NCBI GenBank assembly: GCA_029224185.1
Contig: CM055211.1
Span: forward strand, 8,154,917 to 8,218,916
Reading direction: 5' to 3'
Source of the DNA: Karalla daura
Lineage: Eukaryota; Chordata; Actinopteri; Chaetodontiformes; Leiognathidae
Length of the DNA: 64,000 nt
Shown here in pieces: positions 24,254 to 36,448 of the stretch. Under the pieces are notes generated by a model. The model saw only the letters and a program-made list of their open reading frames with translations, was not told the origin of the DNA and made no database searches. Position 1 is the first letter of the stretch; each line of letters begins with the position of its first letter. A program made the position numbers and the translations under genes.

Positions 24254-26890
24254 ACTCGGCTCAGTCTCTCACCTCCAGCTAATTCTCACACCCCGCTGAT
24301 GAACACAACACAGCATCACGTCGCCCTATAAATCGTATAAGCCACAGAATATACAGCAGGTAGCGTTGGGCTGCGTCCCCCCTCCTCTTCCTTTATTTCT
24401 TTATTTTTTCTATTCGTGCCTGCTCAGCAAAGTTTGGCTCGGAAGCGTATTTGCACGGCGCGGCTCTGAGACGCTACGACGAGGATCTTCTCTTCATTTC
24501 CTGTGGTTAATTCGCAGATACTGGAGCCTGACGAAGCAGCGAGAATCTTGTAAAACTTTGGTGTATTTGGTGTCTGAGAACGACACGATTGAATTAAATG
24601 AGATCTGGCCACTTTCTCTCAATGTCACCCAAGACTAACCCGCCTCTCGAAGAAGCTTCCTCCCCTCCCTCTCGGAGCCCCCCCTCCCTTTGTAAACCTC
24701 GGTACGTGAACGCATCGGGCATCACAAGTGTTGCCGGCGTTATCCCGTCTCCTGGCTCAGCTCGGCTGCTGCTGCTGAGCTGTTTGTTTAGGAATCTGGG
24801 CCCGAAAATTGTATTCCATCGACCATGCTCGCTATCAACACACAATTATCTGGGTTAATCATGTGGAACTGTGGCAAATTCACCTGGGGCTCAGGAACTA
24901 ATGACATTCGCGTCTGGCCCTGCTTTAGTGAAATGGCCCCAGCACCTGCAGCAGGAACACGGAGATTGCCAAAGAAAATTTGGTCTCATTTCATCCCCCC
25001 GCCCCTCCCCCTCCTCCCATTTCACCCACTTCCTCCCTTTTTTCTACCCGTCGCAACCCTTCCCCCCCTTTCCAATCCCTCCGTCTCTCCTTCCCATCTC
25101 CATCCTACTTGGCTCTTAAATTTGTAAATATTTCAGGTTTCCTCCGCCATTCCTGCTCTTTTGTTTTTCGCGGCCTCGTCCTCCTCTGATTCTCTGATCA
25201 CTGTTCACGCCTTGCGTGTAATCGCTGTATTTCCAGCCCGACTACCTGTGCGACACCTGAGCGATAGGCAGAGGAGAGGTGGAGAGGAGGTGACATCGGA
25301 GATGATATCTCACAATGAATTTGTGACTCCGGTTCCGGACAGGCAGCGACTTGTGTTCTCGCTGTATAATTAAGAAAGTGATTGAGTGCAGTCAGCAGGG
25401 TGTTGATGCTCTTTCCCGGTCACACTTCTCCCTCCCTCGTCTTTCTTTGTCTTCCTCTCCGCCGCGCGCACACACTCCATCGCACGCCGCACCGAGTCAT
25501 TCCCACCAACTTAGAGGAAGCACAGGAGCTCAATGCTCATAATTATACATCAATACAAACATATGTTTCCCAATCACAGATGCCATCCATGTGTGAAATG
25601 GGTGTCACACCGTTGGAGGTCTCATTATTTGTGAAGTGTGTGCGTGTGTCTTTGCAGACCACCCTCACCGGTCACAGCAGCTCTGTGATGCACCTCCTCT
25701 GCTCACGATCTCACTTTGTGGGTTTTTGCATGCCGAGCGTGCCGCACGTCGGATTCTATATCCAGGCATCCCTCGTCTGGCTCGAGGTGTGAATCAATCC
25801 CGGCATCCTCAGGGGAACGTGTCGGCCACTGCGGGTGGATATGTGAGTCTGCTGGACAACAGAGGCGGAGCGGACTTTGTTTGTCACACCTTTGAGGAGC
25901 TGTCGTGGCTTTATCACACACAGAGGTCGAACAGGCCGGACTGGAAAGCCAGGGGATAGGAAAACATATCTCAAAACGGAGAGTTCATTCCTCCAGTTTG
26001 CTCAAGTGAAATTCATTTCAAGCCTCAAGGCCCCAAATGTCTAAAGGTTGTTGTGTGGAATTAGTTTAGATTGTGCTAAATTAAAATTTGTTTAAATTCC
26101 AATTATTCAAACTAAATAATCTCAGAATTTAAGTAAATGGTGAATTATTAAGACTGGGAACAACACACATACTGTATAAACAGGTCAAGCACTCCATTAA
26201 CATCGACTTAAATACACAATTTTACTCCAGTTTTGCCTGGTATTTTATTTTGTCTCACACATTCAACAATTCATAGTAAAAGTTGGGGTGAATAATGACC
26301 ACAGGTGTCTAAAACAACTAGTGTTTTTCAGTTTTATGCATAAAATAACTAATGTAAATATTTTTGAGGCAAACTGTACAAAGACATTGAAATGTGACCG
26401 CAAACCGTTTTCACAGTTTGAACCAGCTTCAAAACTCCGTAATTTTACGTGTTGAGCCGCATTTAAAGTGTCATTAAGCACTTTGCGTCTCTTATTTGGG
26501 AACAGTTGGTTATAATAAACGATGTTTGACAGAGCCGCGATGTTGTCATGACTACTTTGAAGAACAAAGCGTGTTTAATATTTCTTACCGCTTTGTTTGT
26601 CCACAAACGCAGCTGCAGCTGATTGCGACCGTTACGAGCAATTGCGCGTGCGCGTTGCGGATCGCACTTCCGGGTTGGTGTGACGCAGTAAAAATAAATA
26701 ATTACATACATATTTACATGAATATAGATAAACGAAGATTTATTTTTTAGTTTATTTCGGCTTATACATGATGCAGGTTCATATCCTGGTCAAACTGAGA
26801 CCTTTGTATGTTTTGTTTACATGTTCTTCCAGGATTTTCCAATCCCACAGTCCAAATATATGCACATTTACAGTGATTGGAGATTGCCCC

Positions 26891-26892
<2 letters not shown>

Positions 26893-26934
<42 letters not shown>
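26893..26934. repeat. (GT)21 microsatellite
   Basis: Uninterrupted GT units with unrelated flanks. Confidence 0.95.
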
Positions 26935-26936
<2 letters not shown>

Positions 26937-29900
26937 TGTGATGGACTGTAGACCTGTCCAGGGTGTACCCCTCACATCCATCACCCCCTATGTGCACTGA
27001 AGAGCAGATGAGAGTTAGGTGAGATAATAGATGATCCCTCTGTGGCACACCCAGCTTTAAATATCAGCGTCTGCACCGATGTCTCAAACTCATCTGTTTG
27101 CACACAGACACAGAAATGTATCCAAGACTGTTATTGTGGTGCTAATTGAAAAATGTTCGCCAAAATAATCAAATTTAAAGCTTAAGAATGCATCCAAGCC
27201 CACATAAGACGCAGCGTGCACGCACACACAATCACACACACACGCACGCACACAGATGCTCGCGTCTTGTTGCTCTGGAGTCCCTGACATGGTTTAACAG
27301 TCTCACAGGATCCATAAAACACCCCCGAAGGCTTCATATAATCTCTCCTTTTTTTTCCCCGCTTAATAGGAGATAATACAAGTGCGCAGCCTGATGAATC
27401 AATATGCAACAGCAGCTTTAGTTTGATAATTAATACCAGTGTCGGAAATAGATTTGTGATTTGGCAGGGCAGGTCTGATATGACTCCGGTCTCCCCTCTT
27501 TCCTTCTCGACAGCCAAAGTCCCCGTTCCACTCTGCATCCACATCCCATTGAGCTAATCTCATTTTTTTTCTCTCAATAGCGCTAATTCTTTGACTAAAG
27601 CCTGTTATCTCATTAAAGGCCCCGCGATGGGATTCGATGGCATCCTGACATCTGTATTCATTCCCCTCGAAATTAGTCCTGACACAAATTTAATGAAAAA
27701 ACAGTCAGAACAGTGGAGATTAGACGTCATGCCAAGAGTCACGGGAGGGAAAGGGGGGAGAAAGAAAATCATCTATTTAATTTTGGTTACATTTTTGGAA
27801 ATGTGGATTAGCACTGTTCCTGTATTGCCGCTGTTTTCTGTCTGCTCAGGTCTGCGGGCATCCCTCTCTTTTTATTCCTTCCTTCGCTTGTTTTCGCTCT
27901 TTCACACTCGGCCCATAAGTCGGATTGAGATATTGAGAAGTATGCAGACTTTTCCTCATGGCTACAACGCTGGAGCGTTAATTTAATCTAAAATGCTCTT
28001 AAGGTAAGAAACGCTGCGGCGAGACAAAGAGGAGCAGCCCTGGCCCTCAGCTGATAAACCCGCCAGGACGTATGAGGAGTGGATTCCCTCATTCCGATCC
28101 GCAGCCACCTCACTTCCCAGCCTGCCCTGCGCCGCCTCCTCCCCATCTCCTGCTCCTCCCTCGCTCTGCCTCACCCTCCCCTCGCTCGTCAAGAAGCCTG
28201 CGCCGATAATTCCCTCTGTTTGGAAAAAAAAAGAGAGATGAAAGCGCTCATGGATGAAAGAAACTTGGATTTAATCTTTCCTGCCGTCTCTCGCTCTCTC
28301 TTCCAGTACACGGTGTTGATGGTTTTTTTTATTCTGGGGGAGGAAGAACGGGGGTGAGGAAGCAGGAAAAAAGACAGGAAGTAGATGGGAGCAAGGGCAG
28401 AAAGTGGAGACAGAACAGTTCGGAAGCGCAGGGACCAGGTGAGGGGCTGAGTTTACTCTACACAGTGTACACAGGCCGGCCTGATGGAGAGGGGAGCCCA
28501 GAGCCCGCAGATAAAGAAAAGCCATCGCCTCCTCCTGCGCCTCATTTGGCCGCTGCCACGATAAGGCCGGCAGCTCTCAGTTATCTGTGCTCACGCGGTG
28601 AGAGGCCTGTCATAAAGCGGCGATAGGGAGACCACAGAAAGGAGCGGAGGGAGAGGAGGCGCGGACGTGGTGCCGAAGAGGGATATTAACTCGTCATATG
28701 GACGAAGACAAAAGAAGAGGCGCACAAATTGAATCTGGCTGATGACGACCAAGGAGCTGCTGCAAGATACAACAACTACGTCAACAAACGGTGCAGAGAA
28801 TAAAAACGATGGTTAGGTCGAGGCCGATCTGTGATGTGGAGCCTCCTGCATGACTCCCACAATAATATACCACTACAACCTCCCTTATTGTCATTCTCAG
28901 TGCAGACTTATCCTCTGTGGTTGCAACTTTTGTGGAAACCTTTAAAGGCAACCTGACCCACATTCAATCTACCATAAAGCACACGATCCTTCCCAGGCAT
29001 CCGTTTTTATGGCTTAGCCCTCCGAACAGCAGATTTTGCAATACAGCTGCAAAGCCTGGATCATTTTCAGCCTCTTACTGCACTGTGAGAGTCAGGCAGC
29101 ACAGAGCCGGGCCACAGACCTCATTATCCACCTCTGACTGGCCTGAACAGACAAAAATGAAAGGTGGGAAAAAAGGCAAAGACAGACAGGAGGGAGAGGG
29201 GAAGAGAAAAGGTAAGAGAGGAGGATCTGTCAGCACCGGTGCAGGGAAATGGAATCAAGAATGACTCAAAGTGATTTTAATGAAGAAAAAGAAGAGGGCA
29301 AATTACAGATAAGTTGGAGTGAGGGATGAAAGGAGGACGAGAAGCTCTTATTCTTTGCCCTCACAGGCTGAAACATACTCTGTCATCATGGAATCCATTA
29401 CGGTGTACCTCTCCTCCTCCGTAATTGCTCATCTAGGTATTGAACATGCAGCCATTTGAAAACTTTGAAATGTAGACTATAGGTTACACAACTTCCAGCC
29501 TCGCTCGGGGGTGAAGTCTCTAACACTGCTCTTCTTGATCACAGACTTTGTGCTGAACTGTCGTAAAAGCCCATCATGGGCCTGAGGACATAAGAGAGAG
29601 GTGGTGGAGGAGGAGGAGGAGTAGCAGGAGGAGGAGGTGTGTTGGATCTTATCGCCTGCAGCTCCTCGGTCCTGCTCTGGCAGCCGGGGCAGAGAGAGCC
29701 CATATGGCAGCCAAGCGTGGCTGCGGCCGGCTCGGCCTCATATGTATGGAAAACGAGGTCTGTGCCGGGAAGTCACAGGGGGTCAGGGCGGGCAGAGAGG
29801 CAGCCCCGGGTCCTGGTGCAGGTTAGAGGCTCTGGCTTCAGCAGGAGAGGCTAATTTCTTCTACTTGGCTGAGCAAAGGCTTGAATAATTGCGCCCCCTG

Positions 29901-30377
29901 GGTTGGCCTCTGGGTAATGTGGAGGTAGAGCAGAGTGTTCCAACAAGCAGCACAAACCGGGCTGGGGGTGTGGGGGGGCATCGCAGGGATCAGAGAAGCT
30001 GTGTCCATCTTTTTTTATACTGCACATTATATTTGGTTATAGAGGGAAAATAAATATCTGTTATCAGACACCAAACGCTGATTGATAAAAATTCTCAATA
30101 TGCTTAGATTTTTAATCGAGATGTGGTCAGATTCAACTGGGAAACTAGAAAAATGAGGGTTAAAATGTTATAAACCCATTAAAAGACAACACCAATGAAA
30201 CTCCAAGAGTCAGAAATGTGAAGAAAGTTTATCTTTAATGGCAAACAGGAGACGAGTCAGACGCAGTAATTGCTGTGGACGTTTCCATCTACTGAGGACA
30301 AAGGCCTGGTGAAGACGTGATGTAGAGGGCCACAAGTGGTGATGGAGGCTGTGTAGCCCTGTATATATATATATATG

Positions 30378-30417
<40 letters not shown>

Positions 30418-31615
30418 TACAGACCTGACAGCTACAACAGCAGCACATCCACGGCTGGACCCTGGTAATGAATGTGCCAGGATAGTGCTCTCAGAGATTG
30501 AAGGCAGGTGATATGACTGGATCTCTGGCCGTTCATTAGAAAATAAAGCTCGGCCTTTAAACCTGTAGCTGCTGCTGGTGGTGGTGGTGGTGGTGATGCT
30601 GGAGAGGAGGTGACAGATGTTTAAACACGGCGAGGGCCGGGGGAAGTGAATGTGACACGCTCAGGTGTAATTATACTCACCTAGTTCACAGCGGAGATGA
30701 AGAGGAGAGGGGATGGAGAGGCACGGGAGCGTCAGACATGAAGGAATATTGAAAGAGTCACTGATGAGCAGTGTCAACTCTCTGTCTCCCTGTCCTCCCT
30801 CCCTCCCTCCCTCACTCCCTCCCCTCCACTCCCCTCCTCTCCCCTACCTCGCTCCATTTTGTCACTATCATTGCAAGGTCTCACTTCTGTTTGCCTTTTC
30901 CAATTATCAAGGTGTGACTGTGGGCCTCCACGCTCCCCTCCTCTTTCTCATATAATGTTAACTATACTGAACTTCAGAGAGGAGGAGGAGGAGATAGTGG
31001 GGGGGGGAATAGTCATTTTCTTTTGTTTGTCAGGAAAATTACAGGAATTGAATTAATTATCACTTACAAATTTCCTCTGCATCCTCCGTAGGTCTAATCT
31101 GATGGAGCGCTGCAACTTTGCATGTTGGGGTCGGACATCATTGCACAGACGAGGTGATTTAATGAGGTGAGGGGGGGAGGAAGCTGCAGTCAGCTCCCTG
31201 AGACAACACTGTGCTCTAGTGGCCGATGTGGGTTTTACACACACTGAGAGGTGTCCAAAAAGAGGCCCCTCCTGTCAGAAAATGGATTATGACAGTCTAA
31301 TTTATTATGATCCCCCGTCCCTCTGACCCGGGACTCTGGAGCGTCACCCTGACGTCCTGCTGACAGGCAGCCCTGGTCACACTCAATCTACTCATCCCTC
31401 TAACCAACACAGCAGCAGCCGGGCAGGCGTCTCCTCTCCACTTTTGTCAAAATCGATCCATCATTTATGATAAAGGCAGAGCGGCGGCAGTGGAGGATTA
31501 ATCACAGCAGGATCTGTTAAATACTTTCTTTGATAAACCAGTGAAGGACTCCAATGATCACAGAGAGCGATGCCTGTGATTCTGATCTTTGCTCGTGTCA
31601 AACAAAGCCTCTCAC

Positions 31616-31621
31616 TTTATT
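31616..31621 (-). terminator. tmem182: Candidate poly(A) signal for tmem182, distal last exon
   Basis: AATAAA on the minus strand, about 195 bp past the stop codon of the distal exon-5 copy. It lies just outside the duplicated block, so the proximal copy does not carry it. Confidence 0.4.
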
Positions 31622-31815
31622 CACACATTTTGAGTCCTGCCTGTTTTGTCTCAACACAAAACAACAACTTGTTTGTCCAGGGTCAACTCTTTGCTTTAAC
31701 TGCACTTTGTATTTTAATCACAGATAGATATCTGGATGTCTATCTGTGATACATATATGTAGACATATACAGAATCAGGAGTTTTGTCTCTCTTCTCTGG
31801 CCGTGAGGAGCTGCT

Positions 31816-32039
31816 TCATCCCAGCAGGAGGAAGAGGAGGCCGGCCAGCAGGCAGAAGAAGACTGTGACAGGAGCCAGGAGGAAGGAGGGACCATGCTGG
31901 ACACTGAGGTGGAAGGACGGACACGTAGAAGCTCTCTGATGGTGGGAGAAACGCTCCACAGTGTCCAGGACCTGGATCCACAGCAGGTACATCAACACCA
32001 CAGCCAGGAGGCACAAAGCTGAGGAGACAAAGGACAGTC
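31816..32039 (-). CDS. tmem182: TMEM182 last exon, distal copy (exon 5b)
   Basis: The minus-strand exon opens after an acceptor ending ACAG and is in the phase required by exon 4. It encodes transmembrane segment 3 (LCLLAVVLMYLLWIQ), the loop with a cysteine, and transmembrane segment 4 ending LLAGLLFLLLG, directly followed by TGA. This matches the C-terminal part of TMEM182, where the human protein also ends a few residues after the fourth helix. Joined to exons 1-4 it would give a protein of 247 residues, near the human length of 229. A near-identical copy lies at 34214-34506. Which copy is spliced in cannot be told from sequence. This one has a natural family-like stop and a nearby poly(A) signal. 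Confidence 0.7.
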
Positions 32040-32042
32040 CTG

Positions 32043-32060
32043 TCCACCAGAGGGCAGCAC
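32043..32060 (+). promoter_or_regulatory. CTCF-like motif at the distal exon-5 acceptor
   Basis: CCACCAGAGGGCAGCA is almost the full CTCF consensus core. It sits directly upstream (minus strand) of the exon-5b acceptor and is duplicated with the exon at 34510-34527. Confidence 0.5.
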
Positions 32061-32334
32061 ACACACTCAGAGAGAGAGATCTCTTATCAGTGTATCAGAG
32101 TAAATAAAATCTTGTCACCTTTGATCCACATTCTAAACTAAAATGGCAACATCAACACAACACAGACTGACAAAGGACACAGACACAAAAAGGTAATGAT
32201 GTCACATTCATCACTTGGACATTTATATAAACTTGTGGATACGAATCATTTTCATATGTCTAACTTTATCCTGAGAGAACCTACTTCAACTGCTCAGTGG
32301 TCCATGTTGCATTGTCATAGTCCTGCCTGTATCT

Positions 32335-32825
32335 GTCACAGCGCTGAGGTTTGTCTTGTCATTTCCTGTTTTATTTTGAAAGCCTAACCCTCCTCGTGTC
32401 TGCTCTCTTGCCTTTCCCTTGTGTCACACCTGAGTCTGGCTCTCACCTGATCACTGGTGTCTGCCCTGTGTCCTGTGTGTTTTGGTTTGACACTCGTGTT
32501 CCTTGTTCCTTGTTCCCTGTGCCTCAGTCTTGTTTCGTGTGTCTTCAAGTGGCTGGTGCTCCTTCTTGGACCTCCTCTCTGGGGTAAGCTCACCATCCTT
32601 GTGTCTTGTTTGTGTTACCAGTTCACCTGTGCTCCTTGTTTTTCTCTCATTGTGTCATTCCTTCTGCTCTGTTGACCATCACATCATTTGTGTATTTCCC
32701 TGTCTGGTTTCTTTTGAGTTCCCTGAGTAAACTACCCTTTTACTCATTTTGCTTGCATCCACAGTTGTGCATCTGGGTCCTTTATTACTTTTCAGACATG
32801 GTTTTGACAGATTGTAACATGCATA
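32335..32825 (+). mobile_element. LTR-like segment, probably a decayed Ty3/gypsy-type solo LTR
   Basis: The segment starts near TTGTCTTGTCATTTCCTGTTTTATTTTGAAAG, continues with T- and C-rich sequence, and ends near CATCTGGGTCCTTTATT...TTTTGACAG. Openings and endings of this type are common in teleost gypsy LTRs as I know them. I cannot see a second LTR or a target-site duplication, so the class assignment is tentative. Confidence 0.4.
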
Positions 32826-32929
32826 TAGCTCTCTTGAGGCTCTAATATATTTCTTGTAAAGTGTTGTGAGGACTGACAGTTTAATCTCCCTCTAGAAAAA
32901 CATGTCACCAGCAGAAAATACAACTGGGC

Positions 32930-33660
32930 CCCCTCTTAATTACATATATAGTGGTGTTATCAGTGGGATTATACTCACTACCGTGCCCTGATCTCAGAGA
33001 TGTGTCCATCACTGATGGTTCCTCCCTAAAAGATGAGAAGAGACTGACTCACACTGCCTACGCTGTAACAACTCTTCCTAATGTAGTACTCTTTATCTCC
33101 TTCTCACCCTGCTCAGGCTGCTGCTATGTGTGCTGCTTTGATTTACACTGAGAGCTTTCCAGTGACTATTTTTACTGACAGTAAATATAAATTCAATGCT
33201 CGCCATTCTCACATTGCAATGTGGCACCTGAGGAATTTCTCCACTTCCTCTGGTGCACCTGTGAAACATGCATATCTCCTCAGAGAACTGTGCACTGTTT
33301 TTACATTACTGTCTCAGTTGGCAATAGTACATTGCCCTGCACATACAGGTGGTACAGGTACGATTTCCTTAGGAAATGCTTTGGCTGATACAGCCGCGAG
33401 AGCTTTGGCATCTCGATTACCTGCGAATCTGTGGATGCTACTTCTGTCCTCCCCAGAAAGCCCTGATTCTTCTGTGTTTCATCAGCCCCCTCCATCAACC
33501 CTATCACTGACATGTCATTCTGACCTTAAGGATCCTTTGTACATTCACCTCTGGATCACGATGCTCCTGGTCCCATTCCTGTTGGTGTGGAACCTATGGG
33601 AACTCCCACAGGTACCATATTGTTATGCACTCAACTCCTGGTGGTGGATAGCAATTTAGT
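32930..33660 (+). pseudogene. Endogenous retrovirus pol remnant (RNase H domain)
   Basis: Two overlapping plus-strand frames together show a retroviral-type RNase H. The first acidic motif (TDGSS) is near 33012 in one frame. YTES, TDSKY and the late GNALAD motif follow between about 33135 and 33400 in another frame, with the WHLRNF and AIVHCPAH signatures between them. The frame change near 33120 and the loss of the rest of pol show that it is dead. Sequence after 33430 no longer resembles integrase clearly. The style (TSSG and HC-AH motifs) is closest to gamma/epsilon-type fish retroviruses. It lies between the two copies of the tmem182 last exon. Confidence 0.75.
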
Positions 33661-34138
33661 ATATGAAATTGTGTTTGTTTTGGGAATGAGTCTACAATTC
33701 TTCTGTATGTTTTTCACATATATATTCCCCTGGAAGTTGATGTGAGAAGAGTTCTGTATTTTGGTAACATTTATATGATGAACAGCAGGGAATATTAACC
33801 TTGAGGAAATGTATAAATGGTTAGTTATAGTATCAGTGTTTTTAAAATGCTTGCTATGTGCATATAAGTGTTGAAGTAGTAAATGAAGCTGAATGGGAAA
33901 GTACTGAAGGTGAAGAGTGTGCTTTGCATGTCAACCTGACCCTTGATTGTGTGACTATCTGCAAAAAAAAACTGTATTGTGCTGGGTTAGCTTTCCTCAG
34001 TGCCAAATGTAACTATTCTATATAATTCTTACTGCAAGTAAACCTTACAAAATAAACTGATTATTGTTTGTGTGGAAAGAAACTTGGGCATGAACCAACA
34101 GCAACATTCCAGTCCGACAGAGAGAAGTTTTTGACATG
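33661..34138. other. Unassigned AT-rich sequence after the pol remnant
   Basis: About 480 bp without coding potential, ending with AATAAACTG (about 34052) just before the second exon repeat. It may be the 3' flank or LTR of the retroviral remnant, but I cannot identify LTR boundaries. Confidence 0.35.
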
Positions 34139-34213
34139 TCTCAACACAAAACAACTTGTTTGTCCAGCATTAACTCTTGTTTTTACTGCACATTGTCTGT
34201 ATTTGAGAATCAA

Positions 34214-34506
34214 TCACAGATAGATATCTGATGCTGGCCGCTCAGGAGTTTTGTCTCTCTTCTCTGGCCGTGAGGAGCTGCTTTGTCCCAGCAGGAGGAA
34301 GAGGAGGCCGGCCAGCAGGCAGAAGAAGACTGCGACAGGAGCCAGGAGGAAGGAGGGACCATGCTGGACACTGAGGTGGAAGGACGGACACGTAGAAGCT
34401 CTCTGATGGTGGGAGAAACGCTCCAGAGTGTCCAGGACCTGGATCCACAGCAGGTACATCAACACCACAGCCAGGAGGCACAAAGCTGAGGAGACAAAGG
34501 ACAGTC
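34214..34506 (-). CDS. tmem182: TMEM182 last exon, proximal copy (exon 5a)
   Basis: The acceptor, phase and coding sequence through LLAGLLFLLLG are the same as in the distal copy, with only two clear amino-acid changes (DTLERF for DTVERF; LAPVAVFF for LAPVTVFF). The TGA that ends the distal copy is CAA here. The frame therefore runs on for 23 hydrophilic residues rich in Ser, Arg, Lys and Pro, to a stop at 34214. With exons 1-4 the protein would be 270 residues. As the first copy met after exon 4 on the minus strand, it should be the default splice target, yet its extended C-terminus is unusual for the family. Confidence 0.7.
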
Positions 34507-36411
34507 CTGTCCACCAGAGGGCAGCACACACACTCAGAGAGAGAGAGATCCTCAGAATGACTTCAAGGTGTTGTCTCTTATCCGTGTATCAGAGTAAATA
34601 AAATCTTGTAACCTTTGATCCGTGTTCTAAACTACAATGGCAACATCAACTTGCTAATCAATGCTTGCTTTTTATTGACTGTATTTTGTGCTTGAATAAA
34701 AATGCCAATAAATTTCAAGTGTAGTTTGTACCGGCTTTATTTGAAATTTATCAGTATTTCATTGCATAGTACCCCCTGTCCTACTTTTTAAAAAGGAGGT
34801 GACACTTCCGAAAATGTTCTCCTATAAGGACCCTGGACAGCAAGGCATCCCATATTAAGTACCAATAAAGGCAATGAAAAAATCCCAGGTATAAACCGAA
34901 GAAAAAAGAAAAGAAAAAATGAAGACAACTGAAATAAGAAAAAGACACAAAATAGTGACACGGGCTACCATACGTAATTTCCAGTCCAACATGTTTTTGT
35001 TTGTTTTTTTTTCCTTGTTAGATGCTAAATAGTCGTTCCATAGTTTTAGAGGGAATGGTGCAAACAAATGAAGGAAGGAGCTTGTGAGGGCATCGTGTCC
35101 TCCCTCTCTGGCCCTGTCCATTTTAAGAGATGACTATTTATTGATGTTTTGTGGCCATGATATTGTCTCAATGCTCTGTTTTATTTGACAATTTTTTCTA
35201 CAAACTCTACTGTCCCAGGCAGCCAGACCTTGTAACTTGTGATGATTTGTCACTTTACTGGAGTTTTTTTCCAGAACGTTATTACAGAATTCAGTCTAAA
35301 GTTGAAAGCCAGTCAGAAAAATTATTAGCAGTATTATGCATTAACGCTAGAACCGCCGTGAGGTCATTTTGACCTCTCTCACCTTTTGAAATGCATGTAA
35401 CTCTGTTTATGTAAAAACCCTACGTCTGTCACTCGGCGAATTTTCCTAAATATGTGTTCTACATCATCTTATGCGGTTTGGTGGTTCTGGAATGAAAGAG
35501 AGAGAAAAAAAGAGTGGTTTACCCAGAACTTCCAAGAGGTCATTTTGACCTCCATTCATTCTAATGCAAAAATGGGAAATAGACTTAATTTATACAGCCA
35601 TGTACATCTGATATCCAGTCAGATACACAGCAAAAAACAATTTGCAGTAGTGCCACACATTCATACACACTTTTAAAAAAGATACATGAGTGGAGCTGTT
35701 GCTAGGCAACCAAAACATAAAGCTCTTGTTATTTTTCAAATGTAGTCACTCAGTTGGTCAGTTGGTCAGTTAGTCAGTTAGTCAGTTAGTCAGTTGGTCA
35801 GTTAGTCAGTTAGTCAGTTAGTCAGTTAGTCAGTTGGTCAGTTAGTCAGTTAGTCAGTTAGTCAGTTAGTCAGTTAGTCAGTTACTCAGTTACTCAGTTA
35901 CTCAGTTACTCAGTTACTCAGTTACTCAGTTAGTCAGTTAGTCAGTTAGTCAGTTGGTCAGTTAGTCAGTTAGTCAGTTGGTCAGTTGGTCAGTGGGTCA
36001 GTTAGCCAGTCAAAATGGAGTGGAGGAAACATACCAAAACTGTCAGCCAGGCTTTAGAAATGCTGCAGGACATCGAGGATGGTGAGTCGGATGGAAAACA
36101 ATTACCAGATTATAGTGTTGTGTCTGGTGAATCCAATTCTGATTCGGAATCTGGGTCTGACAATGAGCCACCCATCATGTCTCTGATGCCAGGCAGGTCA
36201 CCAAATCATATTCCTGTACCTCAAATATTTGCCTCATATCGCCATTTCATGTCTAAGTCTAAATACTATTTCTGCAACTTTTCAAATTTGCTGACAAAGT
36301 CAAGCTCTAATGTAGTTTTTCTATTTTATCAATATAGAGAAAGCTCCACCTACTCAGCGTCTGCCCACATCTTCACTGTCTTTGGGAGCAGGTTCTGGAG
36401 ATGCAGGTAGG

Positions 36412-36448
<37 letters not shown>

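Larger units (their letters stand above)
23101..31648. other. Gene desert, part 4: non-coding, up to the tmem182 3' region
   Basis: No gene is recognised. CNE-like sequence lies at 24560-24960, 25120-25360, 27540-27780 and 27900-28060. An octamer ATTTGCAT is at 24197-24204. GT repeats lie at 24101-24120, 24208-24250, 26893-26934 and 30383-30414, the last beside a short AT run. A two-unit telomere-like stretch (GGTTAGGGTTAGG) is at about 23887-23902. The AATAAA complement at 31616-31621 may end tmem182 transcripts. Confidence 0.55.
31649..32156. repeat. Direct repeat A1: duplicated block holding the distal tmem182 last exon
   Basis: About 508 bp that recurs at 34139-34650 in the same orientation with few mismatches. 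Both copies share the sequence from TCTCAACACAAAACAAC to ATGGCAACATCAAC. Differences include an insertion of about 27 bp near 31740-31770 in this copy and a deletion of about 25 bp near 32080. The 1.98 kb between the copies is filled with retroelement remnants. Confidence 0.9.
34139..34650. repeat. Direct repeat A2: duplicated block holding the proximal tmem182 last exon
   Basis: Partner of 31649-32156 in the same orientation, about 2.49 kb away. It has about 25 bp near 34550-34575 that are missing in A1. Confidence 0.9.

Noticed and set aside
31649..34650. The 510-bp direct repeats as LTRs of one retrovirus
   Set aside because: They contain a spliceable cellular tmem182 exon, lack LTR-type ends, and only a pol remnant lies between them.
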